Source: Cryptomeria japonica (taxonomy: Eukaryota > Streptophyta > Pinopsida > Cupressales > Cupressaceae). Taken from it: DNA of 64,000 nt. Where the stretch lies: positions 53,686,636 to 53,750,635 of the forward strand of contig NC_081414.1 of the NCBI RefSeq assembly GCF_030272615.1. The letters run 5' to 3'. A model generated the notes under the pieces. That model worked only from the letters and a program-made list of their open reading frames with translations, ran no database searches and was not told the origin of the DNA. Positions within the stretch are counted from its first letter, which is position 1, and each line of letters begins with the position of its first letter. Both the position numbers and the translations under genes were made by a program. Positions 10,020 to 21,776 of this stretch are shown here, piece after piece.

Positions 10020-11407
10020 TTTTCCTCAAAATTGAAATCATAACCATAGGAAGAATTAACCTCATCAATAGGACCAAAATGTTAAAAAGAGTACAACCGA
10101 GATGCATGATCAACCACCCCACTCGCAATGATGGCTCCACTCTCCAAGTCTCTAATTATAACTAAATCAGGTGTGACCTCCACAGTTTTCCTAGTTGCCC
10201 CATGTGTGATTTGATAGATGGAAAGAAGATTATTACTCAAGTGGGGTACACACAACATATCATTGAAGGAGTTATCCCCAATGGAAATAGATCCTTTCCC
10301 AGTCACATCCATGTATATATGATTGCCCATCAAAACCTGCGGCATGTAGCAAGGCTCAAATGTAGAAAACATAGACTACGAAGATGCCATATGATGAGAA
10401 GCCCCTGAATCATGACTTGTAGTAGCACAAAGAGCTTGTCCCTTTCCTTTATATGTCCCAAAAGAGTGATCCTTTCCTTTTTCCTTATCCTTTGAAGAAG
10501 AAGCCACTGTAGACATTCTGGAAGGTAGGCTGATTTTTTTCTTCTCAAGAAGATTCTTGAACTCATCAATATCCTTCTTATAACAATGATGTTCATCATG
10601 TCCTTACTTCTTGTAATATCCACAAAAAAGATTGTCCTTATATGATTTCCTCTTAGGTGAGAATGATGAATGACCTTGTTGTGGAGATGAGGATTCCACT
10701 CCATCTTGTTGTGGTTTTGACTTAGGTTGATTTTGATTCTTTCCTTTTCCTTGATTGCTTTGATTCCCTTTATTAGCCACCAAAGCTTGTGACTTTCAAG
10801 ATTTGAGATTCCCCATCTTGGTCAACTTAGATTGCTCAAGTATCAAAATCTTTGTGAATGAATAAAATGAGGGAGAAGTGTATGAGGAACCTTGAGCTAA
10901 CCTATGGGTGTGAAAGCTAGATACAAAGGTTGCATACTTTGAAGGAAGCTTGTCCAACAAGTTTTAAACCAATTGAGCATCCTTTTTGTAAATTCTACGA
11001 TCCTTTAGCTTTTTTCTTAGCTCAATTGCTTTTGTGACATAATCTTGGATTGTATCAAAATCCTTGGGATGCAAAGTTGTGAGTTCACTATCAAGCTTGT
11101 AGCCCCTAATCTCATCAACTTGACCATACAATTTCTAAAAAATATCCCAAGCCTCTTTAACTGATGTACACTTATGAATGTGAAAAATGAGGTCATCTGA
11201 AACATACTTTCTAAGAGTTCCAAGTGCCATATCATTCTTAGTAAGAAATTCAATTTGAGCATTAGGATCAGCCTTAGGATTAGGTGGTGCTATAATAGTT
11301 CCATTTACATAATGAATGAGTCCCTTTTCTATTAGTTTACTCCATGCCTTAATCTTCCATGATGCATAATTATGAGGAGTCAAAAGTGGAAATTTAGGAG
11401 AACCCAT
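10020..11407 (-). pseudogene. copia-type gag-protease, copy 2
   Basis: ATG at 11407; MGSPKFPLLTPHNYASWK and GLIHYVNGTI mark the copia Gag start. The zinc-knuckle remnant near 10590-10625 has lost its second Cys to Tyr, as in copy 1. It also has a stop inside, where copy 1 has a Ser codon. The post-protease segment is well kept at 10082-10372 (GDNSFNDMLCVPHLSNNLLS, IYQITHGATRK). The protease DSGAS region itself is deleted or scrambled around 10380-10430, since the conserved sequence jumps there. Frameshifts are frequent. Shared loss of the same Cys in both copies suggests they descend from an already defective parent. Confidence 0.8.
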
Positions 11408-11459
11408 AGCACCAAAATGAAAAAATAGAAGATAAAGAGAGGCACAATCACACAAGACA

Positions 11460-12640
11460 CTCCCCCAAAATACTCAATCAAGAACCCCCCCCCAAAAATG
11501 GTGATTTGGCACTTTATACTTAGTGCGTATACAATGGGCCACTTGCAAAACAAGGTAAGGTGGACTTCTAATTTCAATTTACAACTTCTCAAAATGAGAT
11601 ATAAGAGACTTCAACAAATACTACTAGTGATCTAAACTGAGATCCAAGCAAAATACAAGTACCAAATATGCCAAGAATGGCCAAATACTGAAAGTACAAT
11701 TTATACTTAAAATCACTACAAACAAATAGCAGATTAAATGAAAGTAGAAGAAAAAATATGCACTTTAGAAAAAAACGGCACCTGGAAAGGAGGTCGTATG
11801 ACCCCTAACGAAGCCTCTAAAGTTGCAAATCAGGGATTAGACAGGTACAGTCATGCAAATCTGCAATTTTTGAAAACTTCATCCATCAAAATCAAAAAAT
11901 TCTTCCACCACCGCAAAGAGTACAAAATTTTAGCCCATTTAAAAAAAATTGCACCAAAAAAGGAGCAAAAATGAGCAAGATATGGCCTTCTAAAGTTGAA
12001 ATGCAAAACTGAAAAGCTCAATGAGAGGGGGTTTAAAAAATTTCAAAATAATGCTGACGTGGCATTGACATTAGCAATTGACAAGCTTAAAATCAACTTA
12101 AAATTGATGCTCATTTGACTGTCACTAGACCGTCATTCCCCCTACCTAGTTTACGGATGATTACATCATCTACTGATATGGCAGTGTTGACGGAGGAAAT
12201 GATGTGGTGGTATGTTAGGTAGAGGTGTCTGATGATGTGGTGGAGGGTGCAGACTAGGAAAAGTCCACATGGATCATCACGTGGCTAGAGGGTTGGCAAC
12301 TATCGGATATCAGTCGATGGCAAGGTTTGCGGCAACGATGGCCAGGGGGTTGGGAGTCTGACGGTGGAAAGGCTGTCGACACGAAGGCGGGGGCCACATG
12401 GAGAAGATGGCCGATGGGAGTCGCCAGTTATGGATGGTGGATGGGGGTGCCGGTAGAGACTTCGATGCCGGCGGAGATGACCGAGGATCTACCAGAAAGA
12501 ACACGTAGTACAATTCCTGGAGCATGATGTACAACGCATGAACCAGAATAGTAACAGTGGCAGCACAGACGACGGTGGTAGTGACAGCATGGATAGTGGG
12601 AGCCCAAAGTAGAAGAAAAACCCATGGTACAAAGATCATG
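11460..12640. other. no gene recognised; locally GC-rich
   Basis: Between the copia gag start and the first gypsy sequence. Short frames at 11738-11974 and 12310-12640 have no recognisable domain. 12240-12600 is clearly richer in G and C (GGCGG, CCGG words) than its surroundings and gives overlapping frames on both strands, a composition effect. A run of nine G at about 12641-12650 marks the junction with gypsy sequence. No LTR ends or primer site were found. Confidence 0.5.
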
Positions 12641-13198
12641 GGGGGGGGCTCTATGAATACCCTTTATAGTCAAGGTTTAGATGACACTCTTCTTAGATGT
12701 TTAGAAAGTGATGAACCTTAGATTGTAATGCATGAGGTTCATGAAGATATATGTGGTGCCCACTCTAGTGGTTCGACCTTAGCCAAGAAACTTATTAGGA
12801 ATGGATACTATTGGCCCACTATGGAAAAATACACATATTAGTTTGTCAAGAAATGTAAGCAATGTTAGATCCTTGGATACCTCATTCATGCGCCAACTCA
12901 GGAACTTGAACCGATTGCGACTCCTTGGGCCTTTTGTCAGTGGGGACTCAATCTCATAGGAAATATTCACCCTCCTTCTTCCAATGACCATTAATTCATT
13001 ATCACTACCATAGATTATTTTACAAAATGGATTGAAGTTGTTGCTCTCACCAAAGTTACTGGAAAATAGATTGCAACATTCATCCTTCACTACATCATCA
13101 TAGATAATGGATATTTCTTCAAAAATCAGGATGTTCATGAACCTTGTGATCGCTTCCATATTAACCATCGCTTCTCCACTCCATACTACCCCCAAGGT
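12640..13198 (+). pseudogene. Ty3/gypsy integrase, N-terminal part
   Basis: Reads NTLYSQGLDDTLLRC, then the zinc-binding module (MHEVHEDICGAH, GYYWPTM, KKCKQC: HHCC). The catalytic core start follows with the first Asp in TTIDYFTKWIE and the second in IIDNGYFF, then FSTPYYPQG. At least five in-frame stops, mostly where Gln or Trp codons are expected. The frame is cut at 13198 by element A and resumes at 19819 after repeating its last 62 bp. Confidence 0.85.
13137..13198 (+). repeat. 62-bp flank duplication, left copy
   Basis: Identical to 19819-19880 except for one C/T change. It encodes the CDRFHINHRFSTPYYPQG part of integrase on both sides of element A. Normal LTR element insertion duplicates only about 5 bp. 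Confidence 0.85.
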
Positions 13199-14018
13199 TG
13201 TTAGGAAACTAACAGACACTGAGAGGGGGGGTGAATCAGTATCTAACTAGTAATTAGATTTTCTCAACTTAAAACATGCAAAACATATTGTAACAGTGTA
13301 CCGGTATGCAAGAAATAATGCAATAAATAGAAATGAAATAGACCACATGAAAATCACACCATAACACAATGATTTAACAACAAAACCCGGTGTGGGAAAA
13401 ACCTCGGTGGGATTTGTAACCCACAATATTCACTTACTGGCCAATAAAAGAATATTACTTACAATAGGGGTCTACACATGTAGGAAGTCCAACTACGTAG
13501 AGCTCACTGCTCAAATGGGAAGTCTCACTAACTTACAATGTAGATTATACAAATTTAATAACTTGTACTGCTTTACAAAAGCATCTTCAATGCCAGATTT
13601 AGTACCAGTTCCTACTCTGTTCTTTACATATACCCCTTAATCTATATTTCACATAATAGGTCTGCTTAATCTTTTCTCCTTACTTTTTCGCTTACATCAC
13701 TTACTTACAAAATGTCTACAATGATCTCTTTTATATATAAGAGTCATTTTACAATGATATCAAGTCAGCTTACAAAGTTTTTCAAATAATAAACAAAACC
13801 TGATATATCAAAAATCCTATTGGCCTCTGTGCCGGTATACTTCCTTTCTCTGTGCCAATGCCGATGTCCTGAGTGCCAGTGTCCTGAGTGCCAGTGTAGA
13901 GTGTGTTCTGCTGATGCCGGTGTAATGCCTTGCCAGTGCCATAGGATTGTAAGGTTGCCATCAATGACAAAACCTTCAATCACATACAATGTCTCATTGG
14001 AGTGTGCATATGCCAATA
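13199..14018 (-). mobile_element. element A 3' LTR
   Basis: 820 bp; reverse complement begins TATTGGCATATGC (TG changed to TA) and ends TTTCCTAACA. Contains a TATA-type stretch (CTTATATATAAAAG on the minus strand, near 13725-13742), an inverted repeat CTACA-CA-TGTAG at 13472-13483, and a local tandem copy of GTCCTGAGTGCCAGT near 13866-13897 that the 5' LTR lacks. Confidence 0.85.
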
Positions 14019-14030
14019 GTCTCCCCCTTT
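14019..14030 (-). other. element A polypurine tract
   Basis: Minus strand reads GCCAAAGGGGGAGACT directly before the 3' LTR, the usual second-strand primer of copia elements. Confidence 0.75.
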
Positions 14031-14215
14031 GGCATTGATGACAACACTCATGAGAAATTTCAAAAGTGTATCCAAAAATGTGAAGTCCAAAAATGTTACC
14101 AAAAATGTGTGCTCCCCCTAAGCATATGATTCCTGTGATATTTGAATTTTCTCATACCACTACCCTTTTGGCATCAATGACAAAGGTTGTCAAGATGTCA
14201 GTAGAGTTTGTAGTT

Positions 14216-17200
14216 TCAACCTTGTAATTGGGTAGTTACAATTTGAAATAGATCCGCCAAAATCAAGTTTATACTCTCCATAAACCTTTTACTATCTCTT
14301 ATTGTTGTCTCTGTCCTTTTAGCTATACCGGTGAGATGCTGCAAATGCTTTGCTAGTGTTTTCTGTCCCTGTATTAGTGCCTCAAATATTTCCTTCTGCA
14401 GTGATCCTAGATAGTCCAATGTTGGACTCAATTTTAATCTCAGATGCTTTGTCTTATTCACTATTCTCTCCTTTTCTCTTTCTAATTTAAGTAATTATTC
14501 CTCAAAATTTGTTATCTTCCCCTCAAAAACTGATAATGTATCAAGTGAGTTAACACAATTATTAGCAAGTTTATTGATTTCATCCTATACCTTGCTTATT
14601 TTCTTATCTATATCTATAGTCAAAAAGTTTATCTTATAGGTGTCTTTGTAAAGAGTTTTGTACTCTTTCAATAAGTTACATAGTTCTGGTAGAAGTGTGT
14701 CAAAATCTCTGGTACACTTCTTTATTTGCTCATCAAAGAATCTTTGTTTTTCAATTTCCAATTTATTCTTCAATGCCTCTTCCTTTATTTTCTCAATGTT
14801 TTTTGTGATATATTTACACAAGGTATCAAGTTGTCCTAAAGAATCTTTATTGTCTATATTATAGTTAGGAGCAATTACCTTCAAAATTGGTATGGTGTCA
14901 TCTATAGCCATATAATCTTGTGAGCTGCAATCTGTTATCTTTTTAATTGAATCTAATAGTACTTCAGTCACATTAGTTGATTTGTAGCCTAAAGATGAGG
15001 AACCTACATTCAGAGTACCATCGGTGGAAGTAACCAATCTTGTATTGACCTTTGGTAGGTCTGTTTGTGTCTGCATTTCTTTAAGAAATGGTTTGTGTGC
15101 TTCTCCAGTTGCTGGTGGCACTATTTCCTTATGAACTTGTTCCTGTTGCTGTTCTTGTTCTGGAGCCTTTTTCTCTATTTGTTTCTCTAATTGTTGCATT
15201 GTCTTAGTCTAAGTCTGAGTTTCTACCTATTGCTCTTTGTCATATGTCAGTTTCTCTTGTGTGTTTTCAGTTTGCTCATCTACCAGAGGCTCACTAGCCA
15301 TCAGTCTTATCAGTTGTATCTTTGTCTACCACAATGCTGATCTTTTGAGTATCAACATCCACTATATATAAGACTTCAGGATTAGGATTAACATCCTCTA
15401 CATCCATACTTTCTACTGTCGGTTGATCTTTTGTAGCTGTTGTTGTTACCGGTGGAGTAATCAAAGGAGGTGGGGGTAAGTTGTCTTTAACCTTGATACT
15501 AGGTGGTCCACCAACTTTACTTTTACCCTTGTCTCTTTCCTTCTGATAAACCTTTATAGATTTGTGGCTCATGTATTCTTCTTGTTTTTCTTTTTCCACT
15601 AGGAAAATGTCCCATGCATTTTATGTCTCCTCAATCACCTCATTAACTCTTCCAACCATTAAAGCAATGTGTCGGTGTGCAGTAGAAAATACTGACTGGT
15701 TGGCTTCAACAATTAAGTCATCAATTTATTTGGGTGAATTCACCAGGTATACAACAAGTAGCTTTTCTACCTTTATTTTCTTGTCAAGTTCTATTACTAC
15801 TTGTGTTCTTGCTTCCAATCTCTTAAATAGTTCATTTGGTACTTCATCTACTACTTCCATAAAAAATTTCTTATACATATCCATATGTAATATAACACTA
15901 TTTTCTACTTGTTCTTTTTCATCAGCTGTCAGAGTGTCATATAGTTTCTCTATATTCTTCAATTTCCCTTCCTCTGTAATTTCATTCAACAGTATGTCAA
16001 GATGAGCCAAGTCCTTATTTGTCCTCTTCTTCTTCTTGGGTGTCAGTTTCCTCTTCTTTGGTGTAGCCTTTCTTACCAAAGATCTCACTACTTGTTGTTT
16101 TTGTCTTGTCCTCCTAGGTGAGGGTGTGGTTGCCAATGAGGGATCTCTTTTCCTTACAACTCTCTTGAAAGTTGCAAGCATGTCATTCTTAGAAGATGTG
16201 CCTATCGGTGATAGGTGAGTTTCAGGTTGTGGAGCTGCTAACTCATCCTCTGTTATGCTGGTTTGTTTCATTACTTTTTCTTTGATTTCCTTTGCTTGCC
16301 TAGAACCTCTTCTTACAACTGCCTCAACCTTTTTCACTCTTTTATGGGATTGTATTTGGCTTTCAATAGTTTTTGCACTACCAAATACTTCTTACTTAGG
16401 TTCTTTAGGGGCTTCCAGAAGTGCTTTAGCATATGTTTCAATTATATGATCATCTATTTCACAACCCATCTCTGTTACCCAGATTGTCCTAGGGATGACT
16501 GCTTCCATCCAGATCTCATCCTTTTTTATTACAAAACATATTTCATCCTTATATTTGTCAATAATCTTTTGTGATAATCTGATTCTTTTCTTCATTTTGG
16601 CCTTAAGTTCTTGAAAGAAATCATGGATATTGTTTTCCTTATCTTCTTCCATATTATTGAATAGTTCAGTTAGTTGTTTACCTACTAGTATATCATATCC
16701 AAGTTCTTTGTAGCCTATACCGGGAACCTGTTTGGTTATATGTAGCATCAGACATACTAGCAAATTTCCAAACCTGAAAGTTCCTTTCTTGTCCTTCTTA
16801 ATCTTGCCTAAGTTGTCAATTAATTCATCCTTCAACCACTCACATACATGAATCTTTGCATTATCTATGACCATGTCATAAGCACTCTTAATGCATAGAC
16901 TTGATACTGAATTGAGTCTATTTGCATGAGTTTCCTTATATCCTAATATCATGCTGATAAATCTTACATTAGTATCTTTTACATCATTGACTCTTAAGGA
17001 CCTTTTATCAAATGTGGCACCAGTTAGGTTCATAACTAGGTCATTGGAAACCTTCTTGGTTTTGTCTAGCCTTTTACCAATGGTCGGTAACACTGTGATA
17101 GCTTTCACAGCTTCCTTGGTGATTTTGTGAATTGCATCTAACTAGAAAAATTCACCATGTACCCTGCTTAGGACTATCCTGATCACATCTTTGGGGAATT

Positions 17201-17516
17201 CAAGAATGCTAAGGATCTCTGTAAATCCTATAGTTTCAATGATCTTATGTTCATCTTTTACATTGTCAGATTCATCACATATGACATATTTAAACATGGT
17301 TTTAGTCTCTTCATCTCCTAGTTCCTCAATGTTGTAGTGAATGTAAAATCTGGGGTCTTCAGCATAAACAACTCCTTTAGGAATTTGAGAAAAATCACCT
17401 AAAGTATCATCTTTCTTTGCTACCTCAGGAACTAATTGAAATACGGGCCTAGGTATTTTTACAACTTCAACAACAATAGGGTTCGCTATATATTCAAGTG
17501 CAGAGATGGATGCCAT
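14216..17516 (-). pseudogene. element A ORF2, conserved protein of unknown function
   Basis: About 1,100 codons from MASISALEYIANP (ATG at 17516) to TTQLQG-stop at 14216. Order: N-terminal globular region with FPKDVIRIVLSRVHGEFF, KITKEAVKAIT and GTFRFGNLLVCLML; then KKRIRLSQKIIDKYKDEICF and MEAVIPRT; a Lys-rich segment (KKRKLTPKKKKRTNKD) that could serve nuclear import; Glu/Gln-rich linker; EMQTQTDLP; NVTEVLLDSIKKI, IDDTIPILK and DNKDSLGQLDTL; C-terminal coiled coil. Lesions are few: a 2-bp deletion near 15300 and a handful of stops. I know no family for it. The KITKEA...T segment vaguely recalls plant mobile domain proteins, an inference only. Confidence 0.75.
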
Positions 17517-17820
17517 GATAAAATACCTTTTATTGCTTTTAGGATGGATGATTGCTTGAAGTGTTCTTGTCTCTTGCTCAAAATGCCTTAGCTTGGAATC
17601 TTCACACTCTTCGTAGGTTTGAAATCTTGGTGAAATGAAATGGAGCCAAAACCTCAAATTTATAGTCTTATTTTGCCATCTACCACATTAAATGCATGTC
17701 GGTTAAGTATTCACTTAACATTTTCTACCGGTAATAAAGTAATTTCCAACTTCTCATCTCTAACCGAGGGAATAATAGCACATGTGTCTTTAGATCGCCA
17801 AACCCTCAAGGAAACTTTCT

Positions 17821-18955
17821 TCAATTCGATGAAGAACTTCCTGCTGGTGGAGCATCACTCTGTCTTGCCGGTGAAGTATCACTTTGTCCTACTGGTGAGG
17901 TATTGACTGGTTCTACCGGTAGAGGAGTATTCCCAATATTTAGATCAGCTTTTCTAATCCATTGTTTTGAGAATTCGTGCTTAACCTCTTCAACTTTTTC
18001 TTTACCTTTCAAGCTAGAACTTTTGTTGTCTACTGGTGATTTACAATATGCCCAGTCTTGTTACATGCATAACAAGTTACATTATTCTTTTGATTAGCTA
18101 TCCTATAACCTATGCCAGTTTGTGTTTTGCATTGATTAGATAAATGTCCAAATCTTCCACAAACATAACATCTCACATTCATTATGCAATTCTCGGAATT
18201 GTGACCAACTTTGTTGCATTTAGAACATTGACTGGTGGGTGTGTTGATATTCTAATAATTTCTAGATCTACATTCATTTTCTCTATGACCATACTTATTA
18301 CAATTAAAGCATTTTCCATTGAATTTATAAGCATTAGGTTGCCTTACCGGTTTGCTGTGATCTTGTGTGTTTGCAGTACCAAAGCTTTCACCAACTTCAA
18401 AGCCAATTCTAGAATTGTCACCTTTAGGTTTTTGATTCTTCAGCAAGGTGCCAAGTTCCTTTGAGCTTTTCTTGAATTTCTCTTTATGTTGATTTGCAGT
18501 TTCTAGTTCTCTTTCTAAGACTTCTTTCTGTCTCATCACTTCATTGGAGTCATTTTGAGTATGCATCAGATCTGTCTTTAATAGATCATTTTGATAGCTA
18601 AGTCTTGTGTTTTCATTTGCTGCATCATTTAGTCTTCTAGTGAATTCTTCTTCATTCTTCTTCCTATCTTCAATCTCTTTACAAAATCTCATAGTCATAT
18701 CTTGCATCTCATTCTTTGTAGTTATGTTCTCCAGTTTCAACTTAACATATCATTAAGTGATTCCTTTTCATCATTCTCATTTTGCATCTTTTCACAAAGT
18801 TCTCTTCTCTTATGTCTTGCAATAGTAAGATTCTCTTGAAGTGTCTGAATGATATCCTGAGCTTCTTTTAGATCATCTTCTAGTTTGATATTTTTCAATT
18901 TTTCTACATCATAGTCTGAGAGAGTTGCTTCAAGTTGCCTCATCAGATTTTCCAT
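17821..18955 (-). pseudogene. element A Gag-like protein with zinc-knuckle array
   Basis: ATG at 18955 (MENLMRQLEATLSDYDVEKL). About 190 residues of heptad-rich coiled coil lead into KKSSKELGTLLKNQKPKGD, the segment that precedes the zinc knuckle in copia Gag. Then four CCHC motifs: CFNCNKYGHRENEC, CSKCNKVGHNSENC, CYVCGRFGHLSNQC and CYACNKTGHIVNH (last Cys lost by deletion). The tail has QWIRKAD and a Pro/Ser-rich end. The Gag N-terminal capsid-type (UBN2) region of ordinary copia elements is not found. Expected role is RNA binding and packaging. Stops interrupt the frame at about 18252 and 18740. Confidence 0.8.
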
Positions 18956-19008
18956 CTTTACCAGTGTAAAGATCTTCCTCAAGCTGTTAGGCTTCTGAAA
19001 ATAGAGGA

Positions 19009-19026
19009 CCAAGATCTAATACCAAT
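19009..19026 (-). other. element A primer binding site
   Basis: Minus strand ATTGGTATTAGATCTTGG begins right after the 5' LTR end (CCTAACA). It is like the initiator tRNA-Met site TGGTATCAGAGC with changes. Confidence 0.75.
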
Positions 19027-19818
19027 TGTTAGGAAACTCACAGATACTGAGAGTGGGGGGGTGAATCATTAGCTAATTGGTAATTAGAATTTCTCAACTT
19101 CAAACATGTAGAACATATTGTAACAGTGTACTAGTATGCAAGAAATAATGCAATAAATAGAAATGAAAGAGACCACATGAAAATCACACCATAACACAAT
19201 GTTTTAACAAGGAAACCCAGTGTGGGAAAAACCTTAGTGGGATTTTTCACCCACAATATTCACTTACTGACCAACAAGAGAATATTACTTACAATAGGGG
19301 CGTGCACATACAGGAAGGCCAACTACCTAGAGCTCATTGCTGAAATGGGAAGTCTCACTGACTTGCAATGTGGATTATACAAATCCAATAACTTGTACTA
19401 CTTTACAATAGCATCTTCAATGCCAGATTCAATACGGTTCCTACTCTATTCTTTACATATACCCCTTAACCTATATTTCACATAATAGGTCTGCTTAATC
19501 TTTTCTCCTTACTTTTTCACTTATATCACTTACTTACAAAATATCTACAATGATCTCTTTTATATATAAGAGTCATTTTACAATGATATCAAGTTGGCTT
19601 ACAATGTTTTTCAAATAATAAACAAAACATGATATATCAAAAATCTTGTTAGCCTCTGTGCCGGTATACTTCCTTTCTCTATGCCGGTGCCGGTGTTCTG
19701 AGTGCTAGTGTATAGTGTGTTCTGCTGATGCCGGTTTAATGCCTTGCCGGTGCCATAGGATTTTAAGGTTGCCATCAATGACAAAAACTTCAATCACATA
19801 CAATGTCTCATTGGAGTG
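19027..19818 (-). mobile_element. element A 5' LTR (outer end truncated)
   Basis: Matches the 3' LTR along its length with perhaps 90% identity by eye, but stops at CTCATTGGAGT. The remaining GTGCATATGCCAATA of the 3' LTR is missing and gypsy sequence follows. Carries the same TATA-type stretch near 19553-19572. Confidence 0.8.
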
Positions 19819-19880
19819 ATGAACTTTGTGATCGCTTCCATATTAACCATCGCTTCTCCACTCCATACTACCCCCAAGGT
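19819..19880 (+). repeat. 62-bp flank duplication, right copy
   Basis: Second copy of 13137-13198; after its final CCCCCAAGGT the gypsy sequence continues with AATGGTCAACC. Confidence 0.85.
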
Positions 19881-20470
19881 AATGGTCAACCTGAGGCTTT
19901 TAACAAAACTATTCTCAGAATTCTCAAAACTATAGTCAATGATGCTGGCCAAAATTGGCACATCCAACTCAATCTTGCACTTTGGGCCTATCACACAAGT
20001 AATCGGACACCTACCGGAGCCACTCCCTATTCAATTGTGTATGGTGCCAAAGATATCTAGCCTATTGGGGTCGAGTTACCATCCTTGTGTGTCTCTTTAT
20101 GCAATGTAATCAATGATGAAGACTATAGGGTCTCTCATTTACAGAAACTAGTTTTACTGGATGAGCGAAGACAAACTTCTTTTAATCATCTTAAGGCTTA
20201 CCAATAGAGAATGAGTCACAACTAAAGATATAAGGTAAAGCCTCATACATTTGAGGTAGGTGACTTAGTATTGAGAGAGAATCCTAAAAATCAGGAGGAC
20301 TGAGAAAAGAAAGGAAAATTTGAGCCTAATTGGCTTGGTCCTTACATCATCACAATAGTCTATGGATCAGGTGCATATCAGCTTTCAACACCAAATGGAG
20401 AACCTTTAGAGGATCCTATCAACATAATGCACCTTCATAGGTTTTACACATATCTCTTCAGAATTTCCTA
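19819..20470 (+). pseudogene. Ty3/gypsy integrase, C-terminal part
   Basis: After element A the integrase resumes (ELCDRFHINHRFSTPYYPQG, then NGQPEAFNKTI with the catalytic Glu). It continues with LWAYHTSNRTPTGATPYSIV, the RVSHLQ / LLDERRQTSFNHLKAYQ stretch, and the chromatin-side C-terminal domain HTFEVGDLVLRENPKN and KFEPNWLGPYII. It ends at MHLHRFYTYLF near 20465. Stops are few (for example at 20058, 20205 and 20303). This conserved tail (FEVGDLVL ... GPYII) is typical of plant gypsy integrases. Confidence 0.9.
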
Positions 20471-21776
20471 ATTCAAAAATACAAAATTTTTTTTAAAAAA
20501 ATTTAAAAAAATTGAAAAATTAAAAAAGTAAAGAAATAAATCCATACAATGGCAAAAACCACTTCGGTGGCGCCCTGGGCAAGTATCATCATAAAAATCA
20601 GGTTACTGGCACCATGTGTAGAGAAATTTCTCCTTCCTCCTTCAAGATTCAATCTTATCCTTTCACTTTGCACACAATCACAACCTATCCATCCATAATA
20701 AATTTACTCATTCCCATTATGGCTTGTTATTGATCTACCTAAGATTGGTTATCCATTCATAATAAACCTCCCCTTCACCCTTTCCTTCCATAATAAATCA
20801 GGTCCAATCTACAACCAGGGAAAAATCCTAAATCTAGTGATTGAAGTGGTACCCTAAGCATCGCATGTTTTGAGGATCATCATCATTTTATTCCTCCTTT
20901 TTCGCGTACAATCCACAATAAGAAGTCATTTCCATCGCCAATCCGCAATGAACTTCTGATCTTCTTTGCAATAAAGTATCAATTTCATGGATTCACTTAG
21001 TTTCAGATGAGACACAATCAACAATGGGCTTTCAACAAATTAAATCTTTCACTAGACTTTGGCAACAACGTGGGTTTTTAGCATGATCTGTCCTTTATCG
21101 GGATAACAACATTTTCACCAAATCTAACATGTTAACATATGTGGCAAGAAACACAAATAACTTGAAGATTTCATTGTGTGTTGGTGTCAAGTCTTGCTTT
21201 TCTTTTGATTTTATCTTTTGGTGACATGTCTTTTAGCTTTTCTTGGATGTCTTTGACTAGAGATAATATCTCCAGGATGTCTTTTACTAGAAAGGTGAGG
21301 ATGGGATATGTTCACCTATTGTTTTGTTTTCTGTGGATTGTCTCTTAGTAATGCCATGACTTGTCCAAGGATATGAGGACACTGTGAGTCTAGTGTGAAC
21401 TGGGGCATTCCTTGTTTGTGACTATCTAATCTCCATGCAAACAGGTACAATAATTCTCTGGGTTGAACCTATACCTCTTTCACTTCAATATCTTCTACCT
21501 TCCACCCCCCATTCTTGATTGACCTCCATTGTCCTTCTTGAGTCTGTGTAGTCCGCTATTGCATGACTGAGTATAATGACATGCAAAAGATATGTGGATT
21601 TCATTCATCTGCATCACTACATGTTAGAAATTTTCATTGTATGTATACATTTAGAAATCATAATTGCATCACATACTGCACACATGACTTATTAGCATAT
21701 CATATACACATTTTCATTCTCATCATATAAATAATCATAACATGTTAGTTATCATACATCCACCTACATATAGTAC
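20471..21776 (+). other. gypsy 3' non-coding region, no gene
   Basis: About 1.3 kb between integrase and element B. It begins with an A-rich stretch (20485-20535), then CGGTGGCGCCCTGGGCAAGT near 20565. The remainder has no supported reading frame on either strand. Confidence 0.6.
21772..21776 (+). repeat. element B target site duplication, left (AGTAC)
   Basis: AGTAC immediately before the LTR; identical to 28356-28360. Confidence 0.9.

Larger units (their letters stand above)
9008..11460 (-). mobile_element. copia-type element internal region, pol missing
   Basis: Minus-strand internal region with gag and protease (10020-11407), then an unrecognised reading frame (9066-10009) and the 3' LTR at 8527-9007. 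Integrase, reverse transcriptase and RNase H motifs are absent, so this is a non-autonomous or internally deleted element. The primer site and 5' LTR are not visible; sequence to the right of 11460 does not resemble the LTR. Confidence 0.7.
13199..19818 (-). mobile_element. element A: pol-less LTR element with gag and ORF2
   Basis: Minus-strand element of 6.6 kb: 5' LTR 19027-19818, primer site 19009-19026, gag 18955-17821, ORF2 17516-14216, polypurine tract 14019-14030, 3' LTR 13199-14018. No protease, integrase, reverse transcriptase or RNase H is visible in any frame. It is closely related to element B (ORF2 about 85% identical by eye over the first 125 residues). It interrupts the gypsy integrase. 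The outer end of the 5' LTR lacks about 14 bp and the flank is a 62-bp duplication, so the right junction was reworked after insertion. Confidence 0.85.

Noticed and set aside
12310-12673. Overlapping frames on both strands in a GC-rich patch
   Set aside because: No domain, no consistent frame and composition alone explains the openness.
13765-14038. Cys-rich frame on the plus strand (CQCRCPECQC...) and His/Trp-rich frames opposite
   Set aside because: They are produced by the tandem CCAGTGTCCTGAGTG words in the element A LTR.
20560-20582. GGTGGCGCCCTGGGCAAG resembling a primer site of the TGGCGCC type
   Set aside because: It lies downstream of integrase and is not preceded by an LTR end; it is probably part of the gypsy 3' region.
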